DNA of 60,000 bases from Cryptomeria japonica (GCF_030272615.1 NC_081406.1:238690422-238750421); one strand, 5' to 3'. Positions 24,301 through 36,744 are shown, numbered from the stretch's first letter. Notes: a model not told the origin generated them from the sequence alone. Numbers and translations: made by a program.

Positions 24301-25269
24301 TCAAAGAAGAGTCAATGATCAAAATTTCTCTTGGTTTGTCTTGACCATCTTGTCCAAATTTAACATCTTTTAAGCCTTCTAATTCTAGGACCTTTAGACT
24401 ACTAGACATTTGGATTTTTAATCATCTTGTTTTGGCCATTTATCAGATTCATAACAATTATCCTCACATTAAATAAAATGATATGAAGAGGGTGTAACTA
24501 CTAGTTGAGAACCTATTCCTAATAATGTAAACCTTTTTTATGATTAGGGAAGCCAAATGATATTGATCCACCCTACTAGTTTCTTAGCTCTTACCACTTA
24601 ATGAACTTATCTATTGTCTTTATAGATTTGTTAGATAAGCCTATATCTTATATTGATTTCAACATGTGACTTTTTTTCCTTGCATTTTCTATGAATATGT
24701 ATAATTATGTCAAAAGACATAACCTAAAATGACAAGGTAGAGAAACATATTTTATCATGATTATGAAAAAGTAATATAAGCAAATAATACTTAAAACTAA
24801 AATTTATTTTTTAAATATGAAAAACCTCTCTAAAAGACAAAAAATATATAGTAAATAAAATTACTCTATGATAAAATAAACTCAAAAATTAAATTAAAAA
24901 TTAAAAGTAAAATGAATTTTTTATTTTTTATTGATAATAGAGTTATATATTTAATTAATTATAAAATAAATATTACATATCTAAAGTCTAAATATCACCA
25001 ACAACTCTTAAAAATGTCATTTGTCATAGTCACCTTGACTACCCTATTCAATCCTCCAGCCTAATATAAAACATAAAAAATTAAAATTTTAAAAAATCCT
25101 TTTTTGGTTTATCATAGCAACCTTACAGACTACTCGCTACACCATAACTACTCTAAAATTCTTTATATCATATGATAAAACCCTAAAACAATTTGATAGG
25201 CACTACCATATACTAGATTATAAAAATTTACAAAATATTCACAAAAATCTACTCTAAAATTTGAAAAAA
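21346..25269. other. AT-rich intergenic DNA, nothing recognised
   Basis: I see no ORF above about 75 codons, no RT or gag motif, and no LTR-like ends in this 3.9 kb. A T-run of about 18 lies at 22909-22926. A/T-only stretches are common at 24740-25000. It is probably old, unrecognisable transposon DNA. Confidence 0.5.
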
Positions 25270-25738
25270 ATTAAACAAATCATTTTTTCTCCCTCTTCAA
25301 CCCTAGAGGGCCATTAATCCTGTAATCATTTGGATCAAAAGTAATACATCACTTGTTGTCTTTTGTTGCCACCACTAGCATAGTATCCTTCTCTTCTTCA
25401 TTCTAACATAGAAATTCATTGAGGAGACTCCATCCAATCTATGCTTCAACACATCGTTCCTCCTTGTCTATCATAGCACTCCAACATATGAAAAGAAAAA
25501 GTGGGGGCTCAAGCTCTCCCACTTTTCTCCACTCCCCTTCCTAGGACAAGAATTTGGCTCCTAGTATATCCATGGAAAGAAGACATTTCATGTCATATAA
25601 CATGTCCTATATAACACATTTCTTCATTACCCAAAGGACTTCCTCCTTTCTATCCAATTCTAAACCCCATGCCATCACCAAGGAGAAAAATATTGATGTT
25701 GGTATGGTAGTACTGCTCGACCCTCATAAAATATTCTC
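25270..25738 (-). pseudogene. LINE ORF2, block 3: C-terminal extension
   Basis: Beyond the solo LTR the same minus-strand sequence continues with coding-like character, for example VMAWGLELDRKEEVLWVMKK and DPNDYRINGPLGLKREKK, broken by a few stops. The role of this part after RNase H is unknown. I infer it belongs to the LINE from colinearity alone; it could also be older host-element sequence. Confidence 0.5.
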
Positions 25739-25743
25739 CCAAT
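25739..25743. repeat. target-site duplication CCAAT, left copy
   Basis: CCAAT directly precedes the solo LTR and matches 27100-27104. A 5-bp duplication is the normal footprint of LTR-element integrase. Confidence 0.88.
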
Positions 25744-27099
25744 TGTTGGCAACAATAGAGAAAACTGAGAGCGGGGGTGAATCAATTTGCTCAAAAATTT
25801 ATTGCACCTTAAACCACAAATCATATCCGATAATTAACACTTAAAGCATGAAATAACAACACATCAATAACACACATAAAATCAAGATTTTTGACATGGA
25901 AAACTAGGTTAAGGGAAAAACCACGGCGAGAACCTACCCACAATGAGATAATACCTTGTTAGGAGTAAATATAAATATTATAATGGGGAATGCACATGCA
26001 TTCAAGCACACTTCCTAGAGCTCACTGCTCAAACAAGAAACCTAGAAAGGGCTACAACCCTTAGGGAAGGTTCACTACCTTACAGGATGTCTCACTGACT
26101 TACAAAAGCATTCAGACAATAATTTGGATTACATAAACTATAAAAATAGCATCTCGATATGCTTGGGTACAGTTTTGGTTAAGCTCACCGTCAAATCTTC
26201 TCTGTAACACACTTCTTCGCAAAACTTCCCTGCTACTGAATGATTGATACAATATCCGCACATAGCATGATATATCTCAATGACTATTGCATTCATTTAT
26301 ACAAATCATCAACTTGTATTTCAAGGTTGGCTAAACCCTCAACACAAATTACAAAATAATAACCTCACATGCTACAACAATGCATGTGGACCAAAACAAT
26401 GATGGCTAAGACATAGTTTGGACCTAAGCAACCATTGCAAATATTAAACACTTCCAAGAATTATGCCTCGAGCATCCACAACATGCTACAATCACCAAGA
26501 ATGTTGCATAACTTGAAGAACATCATCGGACCAAGAAAATTTTCAATAACCCGCACAATAATCAATGTGAACCACCAATACGCATAGAACATGATCTAGG
26601 AACATTCACAAGAAACATGAATTGCACCACAATAACCGCAACAACTCCAATCACTAGAATCGTCATTATCTCACTACCGGAGCTCAAGAACACAAACATA
26701 ACTAACTGTCAACCTAAAATATTTGCTTGTGAATTTCCAAATCATGAACCAATCAAATTGAGGACACACATCAATGTCCATAATACATCTCACACATCCA
26801 CAACTAAAGATATAGAAATTCTGGAGCAATACAGAGCACAAACCAAAATATCAAATAACACGAACAACTGAATAACATCCTCAGCACTAGACCTCATAAA
26901 TTAATCAAAACATCATAAAAACCTCTGCAAATGGGAGTGAACCATCTATAGACAACGTACCAGAAACCCTTTAAACCGCATAATCTCATCTGCAACACAC
27001 ATGCTAAACCAACTCATCCAATTTGATTGCAACACTCAAATGCATAGAAGAATATGTTGACATCAATGACAACACATTATTCCAGCAAACTTCCCAACA
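25744..27099 (-). repeat. solo LTR, copia-like, minus orientation
   Basis: The 1,356-bp block starts TGTTGG and ends CCAACA, a perfect 6-bp inverted terminus, and is flanked by CCAAT on both sides. Orientation is taken from the minus-strand end, where a GATTCACCCCCGCTCTCAG phrase precedes the terminal CA, as in the copia LTRs at 28.9 and 34.7 kb. A TTTTCCATGTCAAAAATCTT phrase is comparable to theirs. There is no internal region, so it is the scar of recombination between two LTRs. A TATAAATG on the minus strand near 26300 is a candidate TATA box. Plus-strand ORFs inside are chance. Confidence 0.9.
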
Positions 27100-27104
27100 C
27101 CAAT
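27100..27104. repeat. target-site duplication CCAAT, right copy
   Basis: CCAAT directly follows the solo LTR and matches the left copy. Confidence 0.88.
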
Positions 27105-27632
27105 AATATATCCATTATTTGCACAAAATTGGATCTTCAAGCTTAAGCACTCTCTTCATCCTTTTCTCTATCACCTGACTAGGGAATACTAGTTGTTGCT
27201 TCATAGTAATAAGGGTGAAATTTACCTCCATCCTTGCAATTTCCATGCCACCCAGCATCACTCACACCTCCACTATTCTAAAAGGTTTAACACATAGTCT
27301 AAGATGAAAAAATTTGAATCTAAAACTAGGCCCTACCCCCATCTTAAATGCACATTTGCTATCCATAATTGAAATCAAGTTTGGTAGTGTATTATCTCTT
27401 TCAAAATCAAGATTGAGATCTCAAAAACCATCCTACCTTTCATCCTCTTGTCCATCATTAAATGCAATTGCCTGCTTTGACAACACATCCACCACGTAGT
27501 TGCCTGCCCTAGGGGTGTGCATAATTTTAAACTTTTTAAAGGATTGCAAATAAATCCTAATTAAAAAATAATTTATTAAGCCTCCAAGCAACCACGTCTC
27601 CTTTAATGATTACATTCACAATGATCAGAGAA
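27105..27632 (-). pseudogene. LINE ORF2, block 2: rest of RNase H and C-terminal extension
   Basis: Reading resumes with G-D-S-L-I-I-V-N, supplying the RNase H third Asp. It then gives RAGNYVVDVLSKQAIAF near 27510-27460, which holds the last catalytic Asp. A C-terminal stretch of about 110 codons follows, with stops near 27435 and 27264. The junction with block 1 across the copia element restores the usual LEGDS phrase, confirming that both pieces are one gene. Confidence 0.82.
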
Positions 27633-27637
27633 TCCCC
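27633..27637. repeat. target-site duplication TCCCC, left copy
   Basis: It precedes the 5' LTR and matches 34753-34757. Confidence 0.9.
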
Positions 27638-28909
27638 TATTGGCCATTTGGAGGAATTGATTATGTGTTGCATTGATGTTTTGTCATTGATGTCAACACT
27701 AGTTGTTTGGATGTTCTACCAGCACCCTTCTAGTCCTGGTAGGTTGAGAAGTTTTTGGTTAACTTTGATCCAACATGATCTGGTTGACTCCGATACAATT
27801 TGGTGATGGAATTGGCTTGTTCATGATGCTTATACTCATATTTGGTCAGTTGGTTTTGTTCTGGTGATTGCATGTTATCCTGCTTGCTTAGAATATTGGT
27901 TGTTGGTTCTGGTGAGGGTTTCATCGACAGAGCTTTTGGTGGAGATCTTTGATGCATTACATAATTGGTGTTGGTGCAGCTTCTGATGGAGTTCCAGGAT
28001 GTTGTTGGTGATCATGTTCGATACTTGGCATTTGGAGATCATTACACAAGCATGTCGACCTATACTTGGTCCCGGTTGATCTAGGTTATGGATCAGTATT
28101 GATGTAACGTATGGATAGGACCTATTGTTATATTTTTGGGATGTCTTATGTGTTGGATAAATGCGACATAGTTTGTAATTATGTAATTGGTCTAAAGTCG
28201 ACATGGTTTGTAATTGTATAATTGGTTTATTGTTTTGGTCTAAAGTCGACATGGTTTGTAATTATGTAATTGGTTTATTGTTTGGTGGTTGGCCTAATTG
28301 TTTATGGTTGAGGGTTTGTATAAATAAGATGCAAGATCTCATGGTATATCATCATGGTTAATGTAAGAGGTCATGGTCAAGGAATGTAATGTGTGAATAA
28401 TGTAATATCATTCAAGTAGAGGAGTTTTTTTATCATCGGAGATCGAATTGGGTTTTTAAAAGGATTTAGTCCTCCGATATTGAGCTTAACTGGAATTGCA
28501 CTCAGGCATAGAAGATGCTATCTTTTGTAGTTCAACACTTCTCCGTATTGTAGTCTGGATTTGTAGGTAGTCAGTGAGAGTCCTTTTGTGATGAGCAGTG
28601 TGCTCTAGGATGTTGGCCTTTCTGCAAGTGCAGACCCCTTCATTGTAAATTCACATATTTCCTGCAAAAGTATTATCTGAATTTGGGTAGGCTTCCCACC
28701 TTGGTTTTTCCCTTTATTGGGTTTTTCACGTACAAATATTGGTGTTGTGTGGATGGCCTTTATTCTGTGATTATTGTTTATACTTAGTTGGATTAACTTC
28801 TATTCTGATATTGTTGTTTTAAATTTCTAAAGCTTATGGAAATCTATGACAACTGATTCAAACCCCCCCCCCCTCTCAGTTGTCTTCCGGTTATCTGAAC
28901 TGTCTAACA
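27638..28909 (+). repeat. 5' LTR of the complete copia element
   Basis: It aligns along its length with 33544-34752. The first dinucleotide is TA instead of TG, a probable G-to-A decay. It ends GTCTAACA. A TATAAATA box lies at 28319-28326. It is about 63 bp longer than the 3' LTR because a unit beginning GACATGGTTTGTAAT is present three times (about 28162-28288) against once in the 3' LTR. A C-run lies at 28863-28873. Confidence 0.93.
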
Positions 28910-28923
28910 ATTGCTATCAGAGC
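28910..28923 (+). promoter_or_regulatory. primer-binding site, initiator Met tRNA type
   Basis: ATTGCTATCAGAGC follows the LTR directly. Its TATCAGAGC part matches the common plant copia site that pairs with the 3' end of initiator methionine tRNA, with mismatches at the 5' side. Confidence 0.75.
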
Positions 28924-28967
28924 TTTGGTCCTCCCTACAAAAAGCTTAACTGCTTGATGAAGATCTT

Positions 28968-31900
28968 ATGGCGACTAAAAGTTCAAGGTCATCCAGTTCT
29001 TCTGGAGCTATCTTTCGAAGGGATATACCGAGGCTTGAATGAACAAATTATATAATATGGAAGATTCTGATGGAGACTCATCTAAGATGTCTTGGCAAGG
29101 AGATTTGGGAGATCACACAGAATGGTGTCGCAACCTATAATCCAGGATCTGGAAATCCTCCTCCAACAAACCTGGACAAGGAGCTTGAGAATGATTGTAG
29201 AGAAACAGATTCCCTCTTGTGTGCACTTTTTGACCAGCAAATAATGGGATTAACTGACAAATCATTTGGAAAATCTATATGGGATAAGTTGCACACTCTC
29301 AATGAACATGACCCTATAGTGAAGATTGTTAAACTTGATGGTTACTGGGTGAGATATGAAAACCTGAAGATGGAAGAAGATGAAAGGATTATTGCATTCG
29401 TGGAAAGGGTAAATGAGATTGTTATAGGAATTCAATGTTGTGGTGGAACTCTGAGTGAAGATGAGATTGTTTCTAAAGCCCTGAGAGCCCTACCACCGGC
29501 TTACAAAATGAAGGCTACTGCTATTAATGAATTGAGAACAATGGCTAATACGTCTGTCAATAGAGATACTTTGGTTAGGAAACTATCTTCTTTTGAGCTT
29601 GATGAATTTGGACCTTCTGGAGCTGTGAAGACTAAACCTGCTTTTCATGCATCTACATCTACAACCGGTAAGCAAGATTGGAGAGATTTATATGCAAAAT
29701 AATTAGAAGATATGAAGATAGAAGATGATGAGTTTGAGCAACTTGAAGCACTATTTTCTAGAAAAGTATCGAAAGGACTAGTAGGAAGTAAGTATGAAGG
29801 AAAAGCACCTTTTAAATGTTTTGCATGTAATAAGATTGGTCATTTTGCATCTAGATGTCTTGAAAGGAATTCAAGATTTGAAGAAAGAGTTAAGAGAACA
29901 TTTAAACCTAACCCTAACAAGTATAGATTCAAGAAAAACATAGACAAATCATGCTAAATAGCATATGAGGAACGCATTATTGATTCGGATGATGAACTGG
30001 CAAATGACTCTGCTAGTGGATCCGGCAATGGGAAAGAATGGGTATTCTTGGCTATCAAGGAAGATGATACGGTACTAGAAGAGAATGTACCTGAGGAGAA
30101 GACACTTGCTGCTAAAATTGAGGATAAGGTTGAATGGGTAATTGACAGTGGTTGTTCACATCATATGACTAGAGATAAAGGGAATTTTTTGTCTTTGCAA
30201 AAATTGATGGTGGAATAGTTAGATTTGGAGACAACAAGGCATGTATGATTAAAGGAAAAGGAACTATATCATTGGATGGTAAGAACAATACTGACAATGT
30301 TTATTATATTGAAGGTTTGAAGCATAATCTTTTGAGTGTAGGACAATTGGTAGATAAGGGATTTGAGTTACAGTTCAAGGATAGAAAATGCAAAATCATT
30401 AACAGGTCTAGCTTGGAGATTGCAACTGGTATGCAGACAAAAGGTGACATATTTCATTTGAACTCCAGTGAGAAGACATGTTTGATTGCATAGATTGATG
30501 AGAGTTGGTTATGGCATAAAACGTTGTGTCATGTGAATTTTGATTGCATTGTGAAGATCAGATCAACTAAGGTTGTTAGAGATATACCTAAGATTATGAA
30601 GCCCTATAATCTTGTATGTAAAGAATGTCAAATGGGTAAACATGTCAAAAACTCTTTTAGGAGTATACAAGATAAATCAAATGATGTTCTTGATCTTATT
30701 CATATTGATTTGTGTGGCCCTGCTAGAGTTAAAAGTTTTCATGGTGATAGATATTTCATGCTAATCATTGATGATTCTTCCAGAATGATGTGGGTTACTT
30801 TTTTGAGAGAGAAATCTGAAGCATTTGAAAAGTTTAAAATATTTAAGGCTAAAGTGGAAAGTGGGACAGGATTGAAGATTAAATGTTTGAGATCAGATCA
30901 TGGTGGAGAATTCACATCCGGTGAGTTTAATAACTTTTGTGACAAGAATGGTATTAGAAGACAATTTTCTGCTCCCCCAACAATTCAACAGAATGGAGTT
31001 GTGGAAAGGAAAAACAAAACTATCTTGGATGTTGCTAGAAAAATGGTGATGGAAGCTAATCTACCACATATCTATTGGAGAGAAGCAGTTAGTACAATGG
31101 TTTATATATTCAACAGAGTACATATCAAAGGAGAAACCAGTTAGACACCTTATGAATTATGGTTTGGCAATACACCTACAGTTAAGTATTTTAGAATTTT
31201 TGGTAGTAAATTTTATATCAAGAGAGATGATACTATTGCAAAATGTGATCCTAGAAGTGATGAAGGCATATTTCTTGGTTATTCTAATGAAAGAAAAGCA
31301 TATAGATGTTATAACAAGAGATTGCAGAGAATAGTGGAGAGTGCTAATGTCAAAGTAGATGAGCTGAGCAAAAGTCAAATCAGAATTTATGAGAAGGAAT
31401 CGACAGTGGAAATAATTATATCTGAACCGGTAGAACCTTTACCAAAACATAAAGTTGAACCAGTTACTCTGGCAACATCAGAGAATTCTATAGTAACTGA
31501 AGAACAGGGAAGAGGAACAGAGAGTCAGAAGACTCCTAGGTATGTGAGATTGAATCATTCTGAAGATCAAATCATTGGGGATAAGAACAATAGAGTGATG
31601 ACAAGAAGAAAACTGGCAACTAATGAGCTATGTTTAATTTCACAAGTTGAACCGGTATCAGTAATTGAAATATGTAAAGATGAATTTTGGTTAAAAGCTA
31701 TTGAAGAAGAATTAGATCACATTGAGAAAAATAACACATGGACTTTGGTTCCCCAGTCTAAAAATAAAAATGTTATTGGAACTAAATGGGTCTTTAGCAA
31801 TAAATTGAATGAGGATAGTAAAGTTATAAGGAATAAGGCTAGATTGGTTTGTAAAGGATATTCCCAGAAGGAAGGAATTGATTATGGAGAAACTTTTGCA

Positions 31901-33184
31901 CCAGTAGCTAGGATTGAAGCTGGAAGATTATTTCTTGCCTATGTTGCTTATAAAAACTACAAGGTTTATCAAATGGATGTTAAATGTGCATTCTTGAATG
32001 GGGATCTTGATTAGGAAGTTTATATTGAGCAACCTGATGGTTTTTCACTATCAAATGATACTGATATGGTTTGCAGGTTAAGGAAAGCTTTATAAGGATT
32101 GAAACAAGTACCTAGAGCTTGGTATGCAAGGTTGGATAAATATCTTTTGAAGCTTGGTTTTACTAAGGGCAATGCTGACAGTAATCTATATTATAAAATC
32201 ATTGATGATGACATACTGATTGTTGAAGTATTTTTTGAAGACATTATTTTTGGAGGTGAAGATAAATTATGCATAGAATTTTCTAAGAACATGGAGAAAG
32301 AATTTGAGATTTCTATGATTGGTGAGATGAAATTTTTCTTAGGTTTGCAGATTACTCAGATCGACAAAGGTATTTTTATCTGTCAAACTAAGTATGCTAA
32401 GGAATTGTTGAATAAATTTGGTATGGGAGATTCTAAACCAATAAGTACGCCTATGGCTACAAGTGATAAATTGATAAGGAAAGATGTTTTTGCACCGATA
32501 TAAATCCTACAAGATACAAATCTATGATTGGAGGTCTACTTTATCTAACTTAGACTAGGCCTGACATTATGAATGTTGTTTTTATTATTTCAAGATTTCA
32601 GAGTGATCCTAGAGAAAATCATGAGATGAAGGTGAAAAGGATTTTTAGATACTTGCAAGGTACATCAGAATATGGTTTATGGTATCCTAAGGATGATAAC
32701 TTTCTTTTATGTGCATATACAGATGTTGATTGGGTTGGAGATGTTGATGATCGAAAAAGTACTTCCAGTGGAGCTTTCTTTCTTGGAAAGAAGTTGTTTT
32801 CATGGATCAACAAGAAATAGTCATGTACTTCTTTATCAACTACTGAAGCTGAGTATGTTGTTGCTGCTACTAATTGTACACAAGTTTTATCGATGAAGCA
32901 AATGTTGAAAGATATAAAGGTGGATTGTGACGCATCGATAGTTATTCATTGTGACAACTCTGCTTCTATTGATATATCAAAGAATCTAGTATTTCACTCT
33001 AAGACAAAGCACATATCTATCAAGTATAACTTTTTGAAGAAGAATATGGAAGCAAATGAAGTTAAACTGGTTAATGTGAATACTAAAGAATAGATAGCAG
33101 ATATTTTCACTAAACCCTTATCCAAGGAATCATTTGAGTATCTGAGAGACAGATTGGGGGTTTCTGCCCCTCCGGTAGAGACTT
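28968..33184 (+). pseudogene. gag-pol: copia gag-pol polyprotein, ten stops and two frameshifts
   Basis: ATG at 28968 starts MATKSSRSSS. Gag follows (UBN2-like, 29070-29700), with a CCHC knuckle CFACNKIGHFASRC at 29817-29858. The protease DSG is at 30144-30152, and a 1-base frameshift follows near 30200. Integrase keeps its three acids at 30707, 30896 and 31004. RT has [11 protein letters not shown] and VPRAWYARL, but its catalytic box (32231-32242) reads FFED instead of YVDD, so it is probably inactive. A second frameshift lies near 32490. RNase H has VDWVGD and TTEAEY, and the polyprotein ends with ADIFTKPLS-like sequence at TGA 33182. Stops lie at 29040, 29700, 29955, 30491, 31142, 32012, 32093, 32551, 32818 and 33091. 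Confidence 0.93.
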
Positions 33185-33543
33185 GATTGATGTGATTTGG
33201 CATCAGTCCAGTATGCATTGTCAGAGATACTATTCATTTTGGCACTGATGTGGGATGCTATTGCTGAGGGGGAGTAGTCAGCTTTGAGATTTTGGGGCTT
33301 ACGCTTTTGCTTTGATATTTTTGTCAAATTTCGTGCATTGATGTCAAAGGGGGAGAGATAGTGATGTGAAAAAGAAATTCAGAACTTTACAAAGATATTA
33401 TTCAAAGGGGGAGAGTTATTCATATTGAAAGCTACATGCAGGAGATTATTGGTTGTCTTCCATAGGGGGGGACTTGTTTTGCATTTCTTGGTACTTAGAT
33501 GTTTTTCATATCTAGTGTTGCCATCAATGCCAAAAGGGGATAT
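33185..33543 (+). promoter_or_regulatory. multiple polypurine-tract region of the copia element
   Basis: GGGGGAG-type runs lie at about 33267, 33348, 33406 and 33465. The last tract, CAAAAGGGGA (33532-33541), stands three bases before the LTR and is the likely primer. The arrangement parallels 7151-7544. Confidence 0.75.
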
Positions 33544-34752
33544 TGTTGGCCATTTACAGGAATTGATTATGTGTTGCATTGATGTTTTGTCATTGATGTC
33601 AACACTAGTTGTTTGGATGATTTATCGGCACCCTTCTAGTCCTAGTAGGTTGAGTAGTTTTTGTTTAACTTGGATCCGGCATGATCTGGTTGACTCTGGT
33701 TCAATCTGGTGATGGAATTGGCTTTTTCATGATGCTTATACTCATATTTGGTTAGTTGGTTTTGGTCTGGTGATTGCATGCTATCTTGCTTGCTTAGAAG
33801 ATTGGTTTCTGGTTCCGGCAAGGGTTTCACCGACAGAGCTTTTGGTGGAGATCTTTGATGCATTATATAATTGGTGTTGGTGCGGCTTTTGATGGAGTTT
33901 TAGGATGTTGTTGGTGATCATGTTCGAGACTTGGCATTTGGAGATCATTACTCAAGCATGTGGACCTATACTTGGTCTTGGTTGATCTAGGTTATGGATC
34001 GGCATTGATGTAACGTATGGATAGGACCTATTGTTGTATTTCTGGGATGTTTTATGTGTTGGATATTATTTGTTTTGGTCTAAAGTGACATGGTTTGTAA
34101 TTATGTAATTGGTTTATTGTTTGGTGGCCGACCTGATTGTTTATGATCGAGGGTTTGTATAAATAAGATGTAAGATCTCATGGTAGATCATCATGGTTAA
34201 TGTAAGAGGTCATGCTCAAGGAATGTAATGTGCTAATAATGTAATATCATTCAAGCAAAGGAATGTGTCGATCATGGGAGAACAAATTGGGTTTATAAGA
34301 GGATTTATTCATCTAGTATTGAGCTTAACTGGAACTGTACTCAGGCCTAGGAGATGATATCTTTTGCAGTTCAACACTTCTCTGGATTGTAGTCTGGATT
34401 TGTATGTAATCAGTGAGACTCCTTTTGTGATGAGCAGTGTGCTCTAGGTCGTTGGCCTTCCTGCAAGTGTAGGCCCCTTCATTGTAAATTTACATACTTA
34501 CTGCAGAATTAATATCTGATTGTGGGTAGGCTTCCCACCGTGGTTTTTCCCTTTATTGGGTTTTCCACGTACAAATCTTGGTGTTGTGTGGATGGCTTTT
34601 ATTCTGTGATTATTGTTTATACTTAGTTGGATTAACTTCTATTTTGATATTGTTGTTTTAAATTGCTAAAGCTTACGGTAATTTGTGACAACTGATTCAC
34701 CACCCCCCCCCCCTCCTCTCAATTGTCTTCCTGTTATCTGAACTGTCTAACA
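33544..34752 (+). repeat. 3' LTR of the complete copia element
   Basis: It starts TGTTGGCCATTTAC and ends GTCTAACA, 1,209 bp. A TATAAATA box is at 34158-34165. It keeps the canonical TG that the 5' copy has lost, and has a single copy of the unit triplicated there. Confidence 0.93.
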
Positions 34753-34757
34753 TCCCC
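34753..34757. repeat. target-site duplication TCCCC, right copy
   Basis: It follows the 3' LTR and matches 27633-27637. On the minus strand it supplies the GGGGA of the LINE codons for Glu-Gly-Asp. Confidence 0.9.
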
Positions 34758-36744
34758 CTCTAGGTAAAGTTGTTTGATTGCTAATTTCTTTGCCATTTTA
34801 ATAGCCAAGAGAGCACCCTAACACTCAACCTCATTATCCATCCCTTCAACCAATTTTTTTTCCCCCGTGGCTATTAAATTCTCATCCCAGTCCTGCACAA
34901 CATACCTTGCACCTAAGGGCCCCAAATTTCCCTTTGAGGATCTATCAAAATTTGCATTGATCCAATCTTTTTCAGGTTTCACCCATTCAACTTCCTCTAT
35001 ATTCTTGACTCTTAGATTATCCTGAGATGACCCATTAACAAGTTGATACCTAATAAATGACCATTTAGATTGAACTTCATTGTCTTCCTTACTAAACTGA
35101 ATCTTGGAAGGATTATGTTGTGTAGTAGCAATGCTCAATAATTTTGAAATTAAAGTCTCTATTATTCCATACAAATGCACAAGTGGGTCGTGTTTCTCTT
35201 AGAAGATCCTTATGTTTCTCTCCTTTCACAACTCCTAGATCACTGCAAAAAGGGTGACTTGCCAAATGCATGAGAAGTCATTTTTTTCTTAATTGTGAAT
35301 CTACTAGCCTAGGTTTTTGGTGACAAAATACCAACATTCATTTGCAAATTCACAATGCAGGAACACATGATCAATAGACTATTCATTCTTGTTGTACATC
35401 ACAGAGCTATATGGACCTGAGAAACCAATTCACTAAAGTCTATCACTCATGAGAATCCTACCTTTAAAAGTCAACAAAAAAAATGAACCTTCCTTTGATA
35501 GACAATATTTACTCCAACAAAAGATGTAAGGCCAACTCTCCTCCATTTCTGCCACATCCAAAATTTTATACCCAATCTTAATTGAATATTTGTCATGATT
35601 GGATCCACACCTAACAATAACATCGTTTCCTCCAAATAAAAGAATCCTTTGTTCTATCAAAATTCTTTGAAACGAGACTTCACTCTCCCTATCTAAATTT
35701 AATTCATCAACCACGTTCTACTTCCACTCCTCTGTACCCTCCTTCAAAAATTAAACCAAAAATCCTATCACTCTAGGGCCCCATCGATTTAAAGTTACTT
35801 GTTTCATAGCCTTAAAAAACTTTATCCTTCCTTAACACCTTAAATCCGTCACATGAATCATCCCAAAACAAAGCCAATTTACCATCGCCCTACATCCACA
35901 TTAGATGATCTGCAATTAGCAAGTGGCTTGAGACCATGAAAATCCAAATTACTAAACCATGATGGGGGTTCTAAATAGTTAAAATATGCTCCTTCAAGGG
36001 GTTATCCAAATACTTCGCTTGGATAACTTCAACCCACATATTATTCAGATTATTGTACATGCTCCAAACTAGTTTTGCTCCAATTGCCTCATTCATCAAT
36101 TGCTAATTCGACAACCCTACCCCACCAAATTTCCTCGGGTTTGCAATTTTTATCCCATGTCAAAAGAGGTATCTTGTCATGTTCATGACTACCATTCCAA
36201 AAAAACTTCGTCATTCTCTACTCAACCACCCTGATAATCTTTGTTGAAATTTGAAGGCACGTCGTAAAGAAGATGGGGATTGCAGAAATAACAGATTTAA
36301 GCACAACAATTTGTCCCATGGATGTCAACCATTTACTCTTCTACCCATCCATTTTGTTGAGGTAGCTATAAACTAAGCCCTTCCAAAAATGTGACCTACA
36401 AGCTCCAGCGAAAAGCGAAGTGCCCGAAAATTTCTCAAGAAAATCTCTTAGCTTTTTCTCCAAGATATTAGTAATTTCTCTTTGTTTATCCACCTTGGTG
36501 TTAAAGGAGAAAATCTCAAATGTCTTCAAATTATTGCTCTGCTTGAAAGCTCAGCTAAAGGAATTCACTGTTGATTTAATACATTTGGCCTCTCTGAAAG
36601 AGAGGACTCTCCCATTAGCAAGGTGTCATCTACGAATTGTAAATGGGTGGTAGGATTGAGGCCTCTAGAAATCCTTACTCTTGTCCACAAGCCATCCACT
36701 CGCTTCTTAGAGATGAATCTACCCAACACATTCATCATAATGAT
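34758..36744 (-). pseudogene. LINE ORF2, block 1: RT C-part, zf-RVT, RNase H start
   Basis: Translation begins abruptly in RT. The catalytic box reads FVDDT at 36636-36622, a conservative variant of FADDT, followed by ETFEIF-like and RSHFWKGLVYSYLNKMDG phrases (36529-36341). A KFFWNGSHEHDKIPLLTWDK region follows near 36200, then GGVGLSN. zf-RVT pieces lie at 35714-35180, including a SIDHVFLHCEFANECW phrase. RNase H starts at about 34975 with NANFDRSSKGN and EGMDNEVEC and is cut at codons L-E-G just before the third catalytic Asp. Stops and frameshifts occur between these parts. Confidence 0.85.

Larger units (their letters stand above)
27638..34752 (+). mobile_element. complete Ty1/copia retrotransposon (degraded)
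   Basis: Two LTRs (1,272 and 1,209 bp), a primer-binding site, gag-pol with all domains in copia order, a multiple polypurine region and a 5-bp target-site duplication TCCCC (27633-27637 and 34753-34757) define the element to the base. It lies inside a LINE RNase H gene. Numerous stops and two frameshifts show it is dead. Repeated polypurine tracts point to a Sirevirus-like lineage, which is inference. Confidence 0.95.
25270..36744 (-). mobile_element. 5'-truncated LINE with RNase H, split by two LTR insertions
   Basis: Minus-strand LINE coding sequence occurs in three blocks: 36744-34758, 27632-27105 and 25738-25270. Their reading continues across each insertion when one copy of the target-site duplication is removed. 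The first gap is a complete copia element (27638-34752). The second is a solo LTR (25744-27099). The 5' truncation falls inside RT, a common outcome of incomplete reverse transcription, and is followed at 36745 by AAT-rich simple sequence. The 3' end near 25270 is approximate. Confidence 0.85.

Noticed and set aside
26617-26871. Plus-strand ORF of 84 codons
   Set aside because: It is within the solo LTR and antisense to its transcription; composition only.
27875-28252. Minus-strand ORF of 125 codons with an internal repeat
   Set aside because: It lies in the copia 5' LTR and the repeat reflects the DNA triplication there. The 3' LTR does not keep the frame.
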